From positions 1 to 64,000 of the forward strand of contig JANNSJ010000049.1 of NCBI GenBank assembly GCA_031402435.1: 64,000 nt of DNA. Reading direction: 5' to 3'. Both the position numbers and the translations under genes were made by a program. Position 1 is the first letter of the stretch, and every line of letters begins with the position of its first letter. The notes below the pieces were generated by a model, which worked only from the letters and a program-made list of their open reading frames with translations, had not been told where the DNA came from and ran no database searches. Of this stretch, positions 8,148-17,111 are shown piece after piece. This DNA is from UBA11986 sp031402435. Lineage in GTDB: Bacteria > Bacteroidota > Ignavibacteria > UBA10030 > UBA6906.

Positions 8148-8603
8148 ATGGGTTTAAAAGAACAGCTCAGTGAAGAGATAAAAGTTGCAATGAAAATGCC
8201 GGACAAGCTGCGGCTTGAAACCCTCCGCACCATGCGGGCGGTATTGATGGAGCGGGAGATTGAGAAACGGGGATCCGGTCTGCCCGTAACGCCTGAAGAT
8301 GAGATGGCGGTGATCATGAGCGCCGCAAAGAAACGGAAGGAATCCATTGAGGCGTTTGAAAAGGGGGGACGACCGGAACTTGTCGAGCAGGAGAAGAAGG
8401 AACTCGCCATCATCCAGGAGTATCTGCCGAAACAACTCGGCACTGATGACATTGCAAAGGTCATTGAGCAGGTTGTTGCGGAAACAGGCGCCAGCGGGGC
8501 CGGGGACTTCGGCAAAGTGATGCCGCAGGTGATGAAGCAACTCAAAGGCAAAGCTGATGGCAAACTTATACAGGATATGGTGAAGAAGAGGCTGGGTGCA
8601 TAA
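8148..8603 (+). CDS. yqeY: GatB/YqeY domain protein
   Basis: 151 residues, the usual length for YqeY. The sequence MGLKEQLSEEIKVAMK, then LETLRTMRAVLMERE, EFEKGG-type linker (IEAFEKGGRPELVEQE) and IIQEYLPKQL, ends with GASGAGDFGKVMPQVMKQLKGKADG. This matches the helical YqeY fold that is also found at the end of the GatB amidotransferase subunit; a tRNA-related role is presumed for the family. AGGAAGGA 8-9 bases ahead of the ATG is a good ribosome-binding site. It runs into mutS2. Confidence 0.92.
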   Translation: MGLKEQLSEEIKVAMKMPDKLRLETLRTMRAVLMEREIEKRGSGLPVTPEDEMAVIMSAAKKRKESIEAFEKGGRPELVEQEKKELAIIQEYLPKQLGTDDIAKVIEQVVAETGASGAGDFGKVMPQVMKQLKGKADGKLIQDMVKKRLGA

Positions 8604-10980
8604 CGATGAGGCGATGTTGACATCAGTTATGCAGTTCGAACACGCAGCGACGAAACTCGAATTTGAAAAAGTCCTTCAACGGGTGCAGCGGTATGCCGCA
8701 TCGGAACCGGGGACGGAGATCCTCTCGTTACGCACGTTCTCCACGTCTGTCGCTGAGATTACCAACGAGCTTACCTGCGTCTCGGAAGTAAAGAGTCTGA
8801 TCGAGGCGGAAGGCTATCTCCCCATCGAAGGGATACATCCGGTCAGAGCTTCGCTGCAAAAGTCCGGCGTTGAAGGCGCAGTACTTCAGCCCCGTGAAGT
8901 GTTGCACATCGGGCTGACATTAAAAACGGCAAAGGCGATGCGGGCGTTTCTTGCCAAACAACAAACGCAGGCAATGCTCGTATGGCAGATAGCGCAGCCG
9001 TTACACGTGGACAATGTTCTCAGCTTCAACATCGAACGAGCGATTGATGAATCGGGCGCGGTCAGGGCAAACGCATCGAAGGAACTCCAGTCCATCCGGC
9101 GCTCCATCAATGAGAAGTACGATCAACTCCGGAAGCGTCTCGAAGCAATCCTGAAATCCGTGTCCGATCAGGGCTTCAGTCAGGACGATATCATCACGAC
9201 GCGCGAAGGGCGCATGGTGATACCCGTGAAGGCCGAGCACAAGAACCGCGTGCAGGGATTCATCCACAGTGCATCGTCAAGCGGCGCCACCGTATTTATC
9301 GAGCCGTCCGACACGCTCGAAACGAACAACGACATCCGCAGTCTGCAGTTTCAGGAACAACGTGAAGTTGAGCGTATCCTCAAAGAGTTGACGCTGCAGA
9401 TTGGTGAACAGAGGGAGCAGCTTCTCAACAATCTCAACATTCTTGCCCGTCTCGATGCGTTGAATGCGAAGGCGAAGTACTCGATTGAAGTGCTTGGTGT
9501 TCAGCCGCTGATCATTGAATCCGGAAAGATGAAGCTCGTGCAGGGGCGTCATCCTCTACTGCTGATGGCGCATGGGTATCAGGGAACTGTTCCACTTGAT
9601 CTGGAACTCGGTGGTGAGTACACCACGCTGGTCATCAGCGGGCCAAATGCCGGCGGCAAAAGTGTTGCCATGAAATGTGCGGGGCTTCTAGTGCTGATGG
9701 CGCAGGTCGGGTTGCATATTCCGGCATCCGATCAATCAGTTGTCAGAGTATTCAAGAAGATGTTTGTCGATATTGGTGACGAGCAGTCGATTGAAAACGA
9801 TCTCAGTACGTTCAGTTCTCATCTTAAGAACCTTCGGCAGATTGCCGCTGATGCCGATCAGGAAAGCTTGGTGCTTATTGATGAGATTGGCTCTGGAACC
9901 GATCCTGCCGAAGGAGGCGCAATTGCAGCAGCGATGCTGGAATCACTGACGAAGCGAGGCTCATGCACGATCGCAACAACGCATCACGGAGCGCTCAAAG
10001 TGTTTGCCTATGAGACCGCCGGGGTTGAGAACGGCGCCATGGAGTTCGATCAAACATCCCTGACGCCAACATATCGCTTCAAGGCAGGCATTCCTGGAAG
10101 CAGCTACGCACTGGAGATGGCCGACCGGCTCGGACTGGATAAGGATTTGCTTGGACGTTCCCGTGAGTTGCTCGGTGTTCAAAAGACGAAACTCGAAGGA
10201 CTCATCGGCGAGCTTGAAGCATCAGCCCAGCAATATCGACGTGAGATGGAAGAGCTGCGGGAAGAAAAGACTCGCGTCGACGGGCTTATACTACAATACG
10301 AATCAAAGCTTGCATTTCAATCAAAAGAGTTGAAAGAACTCCAACGACAAGCGGTGGATGAGGCGAAGCAGATCGTTGAGCGGGCGAATGCCGTAATCGA
10401 ACGAAGCATTCGTGAGATCAAAGAGACAAAGGCGGACAAGGAGACACTGAGAAGCGTCCGACAAGAAGTTGCTGACCTCAGATCGAACCTAGAGAAAGAC
10501 ACTGTTCCTGCTGAAGCTCCCGTTGCGTCCGACGAGCGAATCACAGTTGGCAGCAAAGTGCAGCTTATGGTTGGAGGTGAGGTTGGCGAAGTGCAGAGCA
10601 TCGATGGAAAGAACGCTGTTGTAGTGTTTGGGATTGTGAAGATGAAAGTTGCTGTCTCTGAACTTCACATCACCCATGACCGTCAAATGCGAAGGCCGAG
10701 CGAGTCGTTTGTTCGGAATGAAAAGTCCGAACGCATTCCGACTGACATTGATTTGCGGGGAATGAATGGCGAAGAGGCACTTCCACTCGTTGACAAATTT
10801 ATCGATACTGCCATGCTTGCCGGGCTTCACCGCATCGATATCATTCACGGCAAGGGTACAGGCGCATTGCGGAAGAAAGTGACAGAGTTTCTCGACAAAC
10901 ATCCGAGCGTCAAGTCATTTCATCTCGGTGAGTGGAATGAAGGCGGCACCGGTGCAACCGTTGTTGAATTGAAAAGCTGA
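8596..10980 (+). CDS. mutS2: Endonuclease MutS2
   Basis: 794 residues (788 if ATG 8614 is used; the GTG at 8596 overlaps yqeY by 8 bp). The MutS core and clamp occupy the first half. The ATPase has Walker A GPNAGGKS, the IGDEQSIENDLSTFSSHL segment and Walker B LVLIDEIGSGTDPAEGG. A long coiled coil (about residues 520-640) leads to a C-terminal Smr nuclease domain with IDLRGMNGEEAL and IIHGKGTGALR. MutS2 is not a mismatch repair protein; it resolves branched DNA, limits recombination, and in some species splits collided ribosomes. All key motifs are intact. Confidence 0.96.
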   Translation: MHNDEAMLTSVMQFEHAATKLEFEKVLQRVQRYAASEPGTEILSLRTFSTSVAEITNELTCVSEVKSLIEAEGYLPIEGIHPVRASLQKSGVEGAVLQPREVLHIGLTLKTAKAMRAFLAKQQTQAMLVWQIAQPLHVDNVLSFNIERAIDESGAVRANASKELQSIRRSINEKYDQLRKRLEAILKSVSDQGFSQDDIITTREGRMVIPVKAEHKNRVQGFIHSASSSGATVFIEPSDTLETNNDIRSLQFQEQREVERILKELTLQIGEQREQLLNNLNILARLDALNAKAKYSIEVLGVQPLIIESGKMKLVQGRHPLLLMAHGYQGTVPLDLELGGEYTTLVISGPNAGGKSVAMKCAGLLVLMAQVGLHIPASDQSVVRVFKKMFVDIGDEQSIENDLSTFSSHLKNLRQIAADADQESLVLIDEIGSGTDPAEGGAIAAAMLESLTKRGSCTIATTHHGALKVFAYETAGVENGAMEFDQTSLTPTYRFKAGIPGSSYALEMADRLGLDKDLLGRSRELLGVQKTKLEGLIGELEASAQQYRREMEELREEKTRVDGLILQYESKLAFQSKELKELQRQAVDEAKQIVERANAVIERSIREIKETKADKETLRSVRQEVADLRSNLEKDTVPAEAPVASDERITVGSKVQLMVGGEVGEVQSIDGKNAVVVFGIVKMKVAVSELHITHDRQMRRPSESFVRNEKSERIPTDIDLRGMNGEEALPLVDKFIDTAMLAGLHRIDIIHGKGTGALRKKVTEFLDKHPSVKSFHLGEWNEGGTGATVVELKS

Positions 10981-10984
10981 ACGA

Positions 10985-12505
10985 ATGAAGACACGTACGA
11001 TCAAGAAAGTCCTGATTGCCAATCGTGGCGAGATTGCCGTTCGCATTATCCGTTCATGCAAGGAGATGGGAATCAAGACGGTTGCTGTCTACTCAGATGT
11101 TGACCGCACGATGCCGCACGTCCTCATGGCTGACGAAGCGTATCCAATTGGACTGGCGCCTTCACGTGAGAGCTATCTCGTCATCGACAACATTATTGGA
11201 GCGGCAAAACAATCCGGAGCGGATGCAATTCACCCGGGCTACGGGTTTCTCTCAGAGCGAGCGGAGTTTGCCGAACGTGTGATCAAGGAAGGACTCATCT
11301 TCATTGGTCCGCTCCCTGAATCGATCCGCGCAATGGGAGACAAAACGGCGGCGCGCAAACTCGTAAGCAAAGCCAACGTACCCACGGTTCCTGGAACTCC
11401 CGACGCAATCGGTTCCGAAGATGAGGCAAAGGCGTTTTGCAAGTCGGCGGGATTTCCTGTGTTGATCAAAGCTGCTGCCGGTGGCGGTGGCAAGGGAATG
11501 CGCGTCGTTCATAAAATGGATGAGTTGTCATCTGCATTTCAGGGTGCAAAGTCCGAAGCGGAGAATGCGTTTGGAGATTCCCGCGTGTATCTCGAAAAGT
11601 ATCTTGAACAGCCGCGCCATATCGAGTTCCAGATTCTTGCCGATCAATATGGTAACACGATCCATCTCGGTGAGCGTGAATGTTCAATCCAACGTCGTCA
11701 CCAGAAACTCATCGAAGAAACCCCGTCTGTCATCGTTGATGATGCTCTCCGTGCGAAGATGGGGGAGACCGCTGTCAATGCAGCGAAGGCATGTGGATAT
11801 CACAATGCCGGAACCATTGAATTCCTCGTTGATAAAAACAGGAACTTCTACTTCCTTGAAATGAACACGAGGCTTCAGGTCGAACATCCCATTACCGAAT
11901 TGCGAACCGGGATTGATCTTGTCGCGGCGCAGCTTCGCATAGCAATGGGTGAAAAGCTTCCGTGGTCGCAGAAGGACATTACGTTTCGCGGCCATGCCAT
12001 CGAATGTCGCATCTGTGCTGAAGATCCGGAGAACAATTATCTTCCTTCGACGGGTGTCATCTCTCATCTCCGTCCGGCATTAGGAGTCGGTGTCCGTGAA
12101 GATCGGGGAATCGAGCAGGGTGGAGAAGTCTCGGTATACTATGACCCAATGCTGTCCAAACTGATCTGTTGGGGAGCGACGAGAATCGAAGCAATCGAAC
12201 GGATGAAGAGAGCGTTGCGTGAATATCAGTTGCTTGGCGTGAAGACGAACATCCCGTTGCATCTATTTGTACTTGAGCATCCCAATTTTCTTAGCGGCGA
12301 GTTTGACACACACTTCCTGCAGAATCATTTCACGCCAGAGAAACTTCCTCATGCTATTGAAACAGAACAAATTGCTGCTGCCGTTGTTTGTGCTATGAAG
12401 CATCACACGAACTCTGCTAACAGAAGCCCATCCAGCGAGGCAAACGGATATACACCCAGCAAATGGAAGGCACAACGTACGGACAACATGAGAGGTGATA
12501 CATGA
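10985..12505 (+). CDS. Biotin carboxylase subunit of an acyl-CoA/acetyl-CoA carboxylase
   Basis: 506 residues starting MKTRTIKKVLIANRGEIAVRIIRSCKEMG. The ATP-grasp biotin carboxylase fold is complete: HPGYGFLSERAEFAE, the Gly-rich lid AAAGGGGKGMR, HIEFQILAD, GERECSIQRRHQK, EMNTRLQVEHPITE and the biotin carboxylase C-terminal region RICAEDP. It charges biotin on the carrier with bicarbonate and ATP. The length exceeds AccC (about 450), with a 50-residue low-complexity tail. The stop overlaps the next gene by 4 bp (ATGA). No carboxyltransferase gene is next to it, so the acyl-CoA substrate is unknown. Confidence 0.93.
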   Translation: MKTRTIKKVLIANRGEIAVRIIRSCKEMGIKTVAVYSDVDRTMPHVLMADEAYPIGLAPSRESYLVIDNIIGAAKQSGADAIHPGYGFLSERAEFAERVIKEGLIFIGPLPESIRAMGDKTAARKLVSKANVPTVPGTPDAIGSEDEAKAFCKSAGFPVLIKAAAGGGGKGMRVVHKMDELSSAFQGAKSEAENAFGDSRVYLEKYLEQPRHIEFQILADQYGNTIHLGERECSIQRRHQKLIEETPSVIVDDALRAKMGETAVNAAKACGYHNAGTIEFLVDKNRNFYFLEMNTRLQVEHPITELRTGIDLVAAQLRIAMGEKLPWSQKDITFRGHAIECRICAEDPENNYLPSTGVISHLRPALGVGVREDRGIEQGGEVSVYYDPMLSKLICWGATRIEAIERMKRALREYQLLGVKTNIPLHLFVLEHPNFLSGEFDTHFLQNHFTPEKLPHAIETEQIAAAVVCAMKHHTNSANRSPSSEANGYTPSKWKAQRTDNMRGDT

Positions 12506-12999
12506 GTCGGTACATTGTGAACCTGGAGGGAAAAGAGTTTATTATAGACATTAGTCTGGATGGTGTTCTATCAGTTCTAGGACATGAAGGAGCAATCGAC
12601 GTGCGACACGTTGGTGGCGATGCATATTCAGTTCTCACCGGCAATGTGTCAACGCAGATCATCGCGAGACGAGCTGGTGGCAAGTATCAGGTTCTCCTGA
12701 AGAATAATCAGGTTGAAGTGCAAGTTGAAACTGAACGAGATCGCTTGCTGGAGCTATACGCGACGGCATCAGGAAGTGCACATCATCGTTACGAGATCCA
12801 CGCACCGATGCCTGCCCTTGTTGTGAGAGTTGAGGTGAACGTCGGAGATGAGGTGAAGGGAGGACAAGGCCTTATCGTTCTGGAAGCCATGAAAATGGAG
12901 AATGAAATCAAATCTCACCAGGCCGGTAAAGTGAAGGAGATCTATGTTGCAAAAGGAAAGGCAGTCGAAAAGGGCGAACTGTTGATGTTACTTGAGTAA
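12502..12999 (+). CDS. Biotin carboxyl carrier protein
   Basis: 165 residues. The C-terminal 70 residues are a biotinyl domain: HAPMPALVVRVEVNVGDEVK, then LEAMKMENEI with the target lysine at K131. The N-terminal part resembles the linker region of propionyl-CoA or acetyl-CoA carboxylase alpha chains more than classical AccB, which suggests a split alpha chain shared with the preceding biotin carboxylase gene. Translation is probably coupled through the 4-bp ATGA overlap. It is followed by purL. Confidence 0.9.
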   Translation: MSRYIVNLEGKEFIIDISLDGVLSVLGHEGAIDVRHVGGDAYSVLTGNVSTQIIARRAGGKYQVLLKNNQVEVQVETERDRLLELYATASGSAHHRYEIHAPMPALVVRVEVNVGDEVKGGQGLIVLEAMKMENEIKSHQAGKVKEIYVAKGKAVEKGELLMLLE

Positions 13000-13030
13000 T
13001 ACGAATCGTAACTTAAAGGAATTTCCGTTG

Positions 13031-15268
13031 ATGGAAGCGACGAAGATAAAGCATGAACCAATGGTCGACATCGACCTTGCTATGGAACATGGTTTGATAG
13101 AGGAAGAATACGGAATGATTCTGAAGATTCTTGGTCGAGTGCCAACGTACACTGAACTCGGAATCTTCAGCGTGATGTGGAGTGAACATTGCAGCTACAA
13201 AAATTCCATTGCTGTTCTCAAGACACTTCCCAGGAGTGGTGGCAGACTTCTCGTGGGGGCAGGCGAAGAGAATGCCGGTCTGGTAGACATCGGTGACGGT
13301 CTAGCGGTGGCGTTCAAAATTGAAAGTCATAATCACCCTTCAGCAGTCGAGCCATATCAGGGAGCGGCAACGGGCGTTGGGGGAATCATGCGCGATATCT
13401 TCACAATGGGCGCCCGGCCGATAGCGGCATTGAACTCGTTGCGTTTCGGAACATTGGACAATGAGCGGACCAAACATTTGCTGAAAGGAGTTGTCAAAGG
13501 CATTGGGGACTATGGCAATAGTTTCGGGGTGCCTACAGTGGCGGGTGAAGTATATTTTGATGCGTGCTATCAGGAGAATCCGCTGGTCAATGCAATGTCC
13601 GTTGGAATTGTAAAGCACGGACAATGGGCAAGTGCGGTGGCGAAAGGCCCGGGGAATCCGGTCATGATTGTTGGATCGGCAACCGGCAGAGATGGCATTC
13701 ATGGGGCAACGTTTGCATCTGAAGAAATTTCGGAGGAATCGGAGGCAAGACGGCCGTCAGTGCAAGTCGGTGACCCGTTTACTGAGAAACTTTTGTTGGA
13801 AGCTACTCTCGAAGCTATCCAATCTGGATTTGTGGTCGGCATTCAGGACATGGGCGCAGCGGGAATTACCTGTTCAACAACCGAGATGAGCGCCAAAGGT
13901 GGTTGCGGCATGAGGATTGATCTGGATAAAGTCCCGGCACGCGAGACAGGAATGACGGCATACGAGCTGATGCTCTCTGAGTCACAAGAACGGATGCTTG
14001 TCGTAGTACAGAAAGGTCACGAAGAAGAAGTCCAATCCATCTTCTCGAAATGGGATCTCCATGCGGCCATCATTGGTGAGGTGACAAAAGGAGACAGGGT
14101 CGTCGTCTCCTATCAGGGTGAAGTTGTTGCAGATGTTCCAAGTAACAATCTCGTCCTTGGAGGTGGTGCTCCCGTGTACATACGTGAGGCCAAAGAACCC
14201 GAGTACTTGAAAACCACTCGAGCATTCGATCAAACCAACTTGCCAATGCCGGAGGACCTGGGGTCAGTGTTGCTGAGACTGCTTGCCTCACCAAACATTG
14301 CCAGCAAACGATGGGTCTATCAGCAATACGACCACATGGTACGAACAAACAACGTCATCCTTGGAAGTGGTGATGCCGGCGTAATTCTTCTAAAGGAAAG
14401 TCACAGAGCACTCTCGCTAAAAACTGACTGCAATGCCCGATACGTTTACCTCAACCCTTATAGAGGTGGAATGATTGCGGTCGCCGAGGCTGCAAGAAAT
14501 GTTGTGTGTACTGGAGCAGAACCATTGGCGATAACCAACTGTCTCAACTTTGGCAATCCATATAAACCTGAAGTGTACTGGCAATTCAGAGAGGCTGTAC
14601 GCGGTGTCAAAGACGCCTGTTGTAGCCTCAACACTCCGGTTACTGGAGGTAATGTAAGCTTCTACAATGAAAGTCCAACAGCGGCTGTATATCCAACTCC
14701 CGTGATAGGGATGTTGGGCTTAATCGATGATTTATCACATGTTACAACGTCAGAGTTCAAAGATGTTGGAGATATAATCATATTGGCTGGAAAGATAGAT
14801 GGTCATGTGGGCGCTTCTGAATACCTGGCAACGATCCATGGAACCATTGCCGGCGACACACCAAACATTGATATCGAGTACGAGAAGAAGGTCCAACAAG
14901 CTTGCCTGACGGCAATTCGAGCTGGCTATGTCAAGTCAGCACATGACTGCTCCGATGGTGGTTTGGCAGTGGCGCTCGCCGAGTCATGTATTCTGAGCTC
15001 AAAACATTTGGGCGCTCGGATTCAATTGACGAAAAGTGCAACTCGACCTGACTTTCTGTTGTTTGGTGAGGATCAATCACGGATCATTCTCACGACCACC
15101 AGCATTCACTTTGATGTGTTGCTAGGTGTCTTTACAGAACAAGGCGTAGAAGCGATTACCATTGGAGTGGTAGGCGGAGAGAGCTTGGTTGTAGAGGGAA
15201 TACTAAGCATCAACAGTGTTACATTGACTGCTGCGTACAACAAGTCAATAGAAGCGTTACTCCGATGA
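13031..15268 (+). CDS. purL: Phosphoribosylformylglycinamidine synthase subunit PurL
   Basis: 745 residues from ATG 13031, which has AAAGGA at the right distance; a TTG at 12992 in frame is less likely. It is the short form of PurL, which works with separate PurQ (glutaminase) and PurS. Signature sequences: MWSEHCSYKNS with the catalytic His, KIESHNHPSAVEPYQGAATG, GATFASEEISE, GIQDMGAAGITCS and, in the second half, NCLNFGNPYKPEVYWQF and TGGNVSFYNE. It catalyses ATP-dependent FGAR to FGAM conversion in purine synthesis. purQ and purS are not in this window. Confidence 0.96.
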   Translation: MEATKIKHEPMVDIDLAMEHGLIEEEYGMILKILGRVPTYTELGIFSVMWSEHCSYKNSIAVLKTLPRSGGRLLVGAGEENAGLVDIGDGLAVAFKIESHNHPSAVEPYQGAATGVGGIMRDIFTMGARPIAALNSLRFGTLDNERTKHLLKGVVKGIGDYGNSFGVPTVAGEVYFDACYQENPLVNAMSVGIVKHGQWASAVAKGPGNPVMIVGSATGRDGIHGATFASEEISEESEARRPSVQVGDPFTEKLLLEATLEAIQSGFVVGIQDMGAAGITCSTTEMSAKGGCGMRIDLDKVPARETGMTAYELMLSESQERMLVVVQKGHEEEVQSIFSKWDLHAAIIGEVTKGDRVVVSYQGEVVADVPSNNLVLGGGAPVYIREAKEPEYLKTTRAFDQTNLPMPEDLGSVLLRLLASPNIASKRWVYQQYDHMVRTNNVILGSGDAGVILLKESHRALSLKTDCNARYVYLNPYRGGMIAVAEAARNVVCTGAEPLAITNCLNFGNPYKPEVYWQFREAVRGVKDACCSLNTPVTGGNVSFYNESPTAAVYPTPVIGMLGLIDDLSHVTTSEFKDVGDIIILAGKIDGHVGASEYLATIHGTIAGDTPNIDIEYEKKVQQACLTAIRAGYVKSAHDCSDGGLAVALAESCILSSKHLGARIQLTKSATRPDFLLFGEDQSRIILTTTSIHFDVLLGVFTEQGVEAITIGVVGGESLVVEGILSINSVTLTAAYNKSIEALLR

Positions 15269-15323
15269 CAGTTTACATAAGATGTATTATTTGTTCTAAC
15301 CGTATTGAATAAGTCCGGAATAT

Positions 15324-15557
15324 CTACTCTGACCAACGGTCGGCCCTTCGCCTCTTGGTGCTCAATAAAAACGCCAACCCACCGACTGCAATAATCCCGA
15401 TTGCAAGAACTGTCATTCGATCCTCGAACACTGGAAAGTTCACACCCTTTTCAATCGGCTGAGTCTGTATTGCATTTGCCCGCTTAAGTGAATCTTGAGC
15501 AATCCCAGCACTCAAGTTTAGGAAAAGGATCAACAGTAAACCCACTCTTTTCACCAC
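15324..15557 (-). CDS. Small membrane protein downstream of the cytochrome b gene
   Basis: 77 residues: MVKRVGLLLILFLNLSAGIAQ is a cleavable signal peptide or first helix, then a short polar stretch and a second helix (MTVLAIGIIAVGGLAFLL) followed by the basic tail STKRRRADRWSE. I do not recognise the family. It begins only 11 bp after cytochrome b on the same strand, so it is likely cotranscribed and may be a small accessory subunit of the quinol oxidising complex. Convergent with purL across a short spacer with no clear hairpin. Confidence 0.6.
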   Translation of the reverse strand: MVKRVGLLLILFLNLSAGIAQDSLKRANAIQTQPIEKGVNFPVFEDRMTVLAIGIIAVGGLAFLLSTKRRRADRWSE

Positions 15558-15568
15558 TGATTGAACTC

Positions 15569-16645
15569 CTATGTTGTGGACGCAAGAATGATCATTGCAA
15601 CCAGATACAGAATCAACAAAATTCCAATAGCAGTGAATATCGAACTTTTTTGTTCTTTCCTGGACCTGAAATCAACAAATGGGATCATCAACCATAACAA
15701 TGAAGCAAGTCCAACTACACCGTTGACAAGCAACTCACCATTGATGCCAACTACACTGGACGGGACAATCCTGAGCGTTTGATACAAAGGCAAAAAATAC
15801 CATTCAGGTTTGATACCAACCGGGGCAGACGCCAACGGATCAGCTTTGTCGCCTATGCTCCATGGATACATGGTGGCGAGAGTCAACAGTGCAATAAATC
15901 CCAGACACCATGAAATCAAATCACGATAAAGAAAGTTTGGAAAGAAAGTCAACGGCTTCCTTGCCTCCTTAATCCCAACTGGAATACTTGATCCTAGAAC
16001 CTGATTAAGAATAACGTGTAAACTTATTATTACAATAGTGAGTAAAGGTAAAATGATAATGTGAATTGAATACATCCTCGTTAGGGTCTCAGCACCGATC
16101 TCCTCGCCACCTTTTAATAGCCCAACCCCGTAGCTTCCGATCAATGGCATTGTCTTCGGAACTTCCGTTCCGATGAGTGTGGCAAAGTATGCCATGGTAT
16201 CCCATGGGAGCAAATAGCCAGTGAAGCCAAACCCAAGAACGAGAAACAGCAGCAACACACCGGTCACCCACATGAGCTCTCTGGGTTTTCTATACGCTTT
16301 CATCAGGAACGCGCTGAACATGTGAATGAACAACATTGCAATCATCAGATTTGCTGACCACGAGTGAAGTGATCTGATGAGCCAGCCGTATTCAACCTGC
16401 GTAATGATGAGCTTGACGCTTTCGTAAGCGTGTTCAGGTGTAGGCTTATAATATAGGGACAAAAGAATCCCAGTGACAAGCTGAACCACAAAGAAAAACA
16501 AAGTAAGTCCGCCAAAGTAATACCACATCGAATGCTTATGTTGCGGGACGGTCTTCTTGGAAAGGTATTCCTTCACGGCATCCAGTGGAAGTCGTTCGTT
16601 GAGCCAGACATACACTTTGGCAGAATATCCGGAAGGTAAATTCAT
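15569..16645 (-). CDS. Cytochrome b of a Rieske/cytochrome b complex
   Basis: 358 residues with about eight membrane helices. The N-terminal b6-like part has YYKPTPEHAYESV, GWLIRSLHSWSANLM and HMFSAFLMKAYRKPREL, and GFGFTGYLLPWD; the second heme His pair lies in YSIHIIILPLL and SLHVILNQ. The C-terminal part includes PEWYFLPLYQTLR, the PEWY quinol-site motif of subunit IV/cytochrome b. The N- and C-parts are fused in one chain as in green sulfur bacteria and mitochondria. It oxidises (mena)quinol with the adjacent Rieske protein. No cytochrome c1 gene is adjacent. Confidence 0.94.
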   Translation of the reverse strand: MNLPSGYSAKVYVWLNERLPLDAVKEYLSKKTVPQHKHSMWYYFGGLTLFFFVVQLVTGILLSLYYKPTPEHAYESVKLIITQVEYGWLIRSLHSWSANLMIAMLFIHMFSAFLMKAYRKPRELMWVTGVLLLFLVLGFGFTGYLLPWDTMAYFATLIGTEVPKTMPLIGSYGVGLLKGGEEIGAETLTRMYSIHIIILPLLTIVIISLHVILNQVLGSSIPVGIKEARKPLTFFPNFLYRDLISWCLGFIALLTLATMYPWSIGDKADPLASAPVGIKPEWYFLPLYQTLRIVPSSVVGINGELLVNGVVGLASLLWLMIPFVDFRSRKEQKSSIFTAIGILLILYLVAMIILASTT

Positions 16646-16652
16646 GCGAGGT

Positions 16653-17111
16653 TTATACCTTGGTTACGAGAACGGATGATTCCTCGATTGTTACCTTGAG
16701 TGGCAACAGAGGTCTGGGCGCAGGACCGGCAATGTTCTTTCCGTTCATATCAAATTGGCTGCCGTGACAGTTGCAATCAAAATGTGGAAGGCCCTCATCT
16801 CCTTTGAATTGCACAACACATCCAAGGTGAGTGCATCGGGCAGAAAATGCTTTGAACTGTCCTCCCATCGTGTGAACAATAATTACCGGATCTTTGTTGA
16901 ACCGAACAATCTTTGCAGAGTTTTCTGCAATGTCAGAGACCATCGCAACCTTCATTGTTTCCCGAACAATGTCAGAGTCCTTGACAGGCGATAGGAATTT
17001 CGTGACCACAGTTCCGAAAGGCACCACCGTCAATACGCCCCACACCTTTATGAGGGCCGATAGAAAATCTCTTCGTGTTGCCGGCATTTGTTCGTCGCGC
17101 TTAGCCATCAA
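16653..17111 (-). CDS. Rieske 2Fe-2S protein
   Basis: 152 residues. TRRDFLSALIKVWGVLTVVPFG is a Tat-type twin-arginine signal/anchor. The cluster-binding boxes are CTHLGC and CNCHGSQF, followed by the PAPRPL loop, giving a classic Rieske head domain. It passes electrons from quinol at the cytochrome b Qo site to a periplasmic acceptor. The gene is 7 bp upstream of cytochrome b and starts one base before the end of the diacylglycerol-kinase-like gene. Confidence 0.95.
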   Translation of the reverse strand: MMAKRDEQMPATRRDFLSALIKVWGVLTVVPFGTVVTKFLSPVKDSDIVRETMKVAMVSDIAENSAKIVRFNKDPVIIVHTMGGQFKAFSARCTHLGCVVQFKGDEGLPHFDCNCHGSQFDMNGKNIAGPAPRPLLPLKVTIEESSVLVTKV

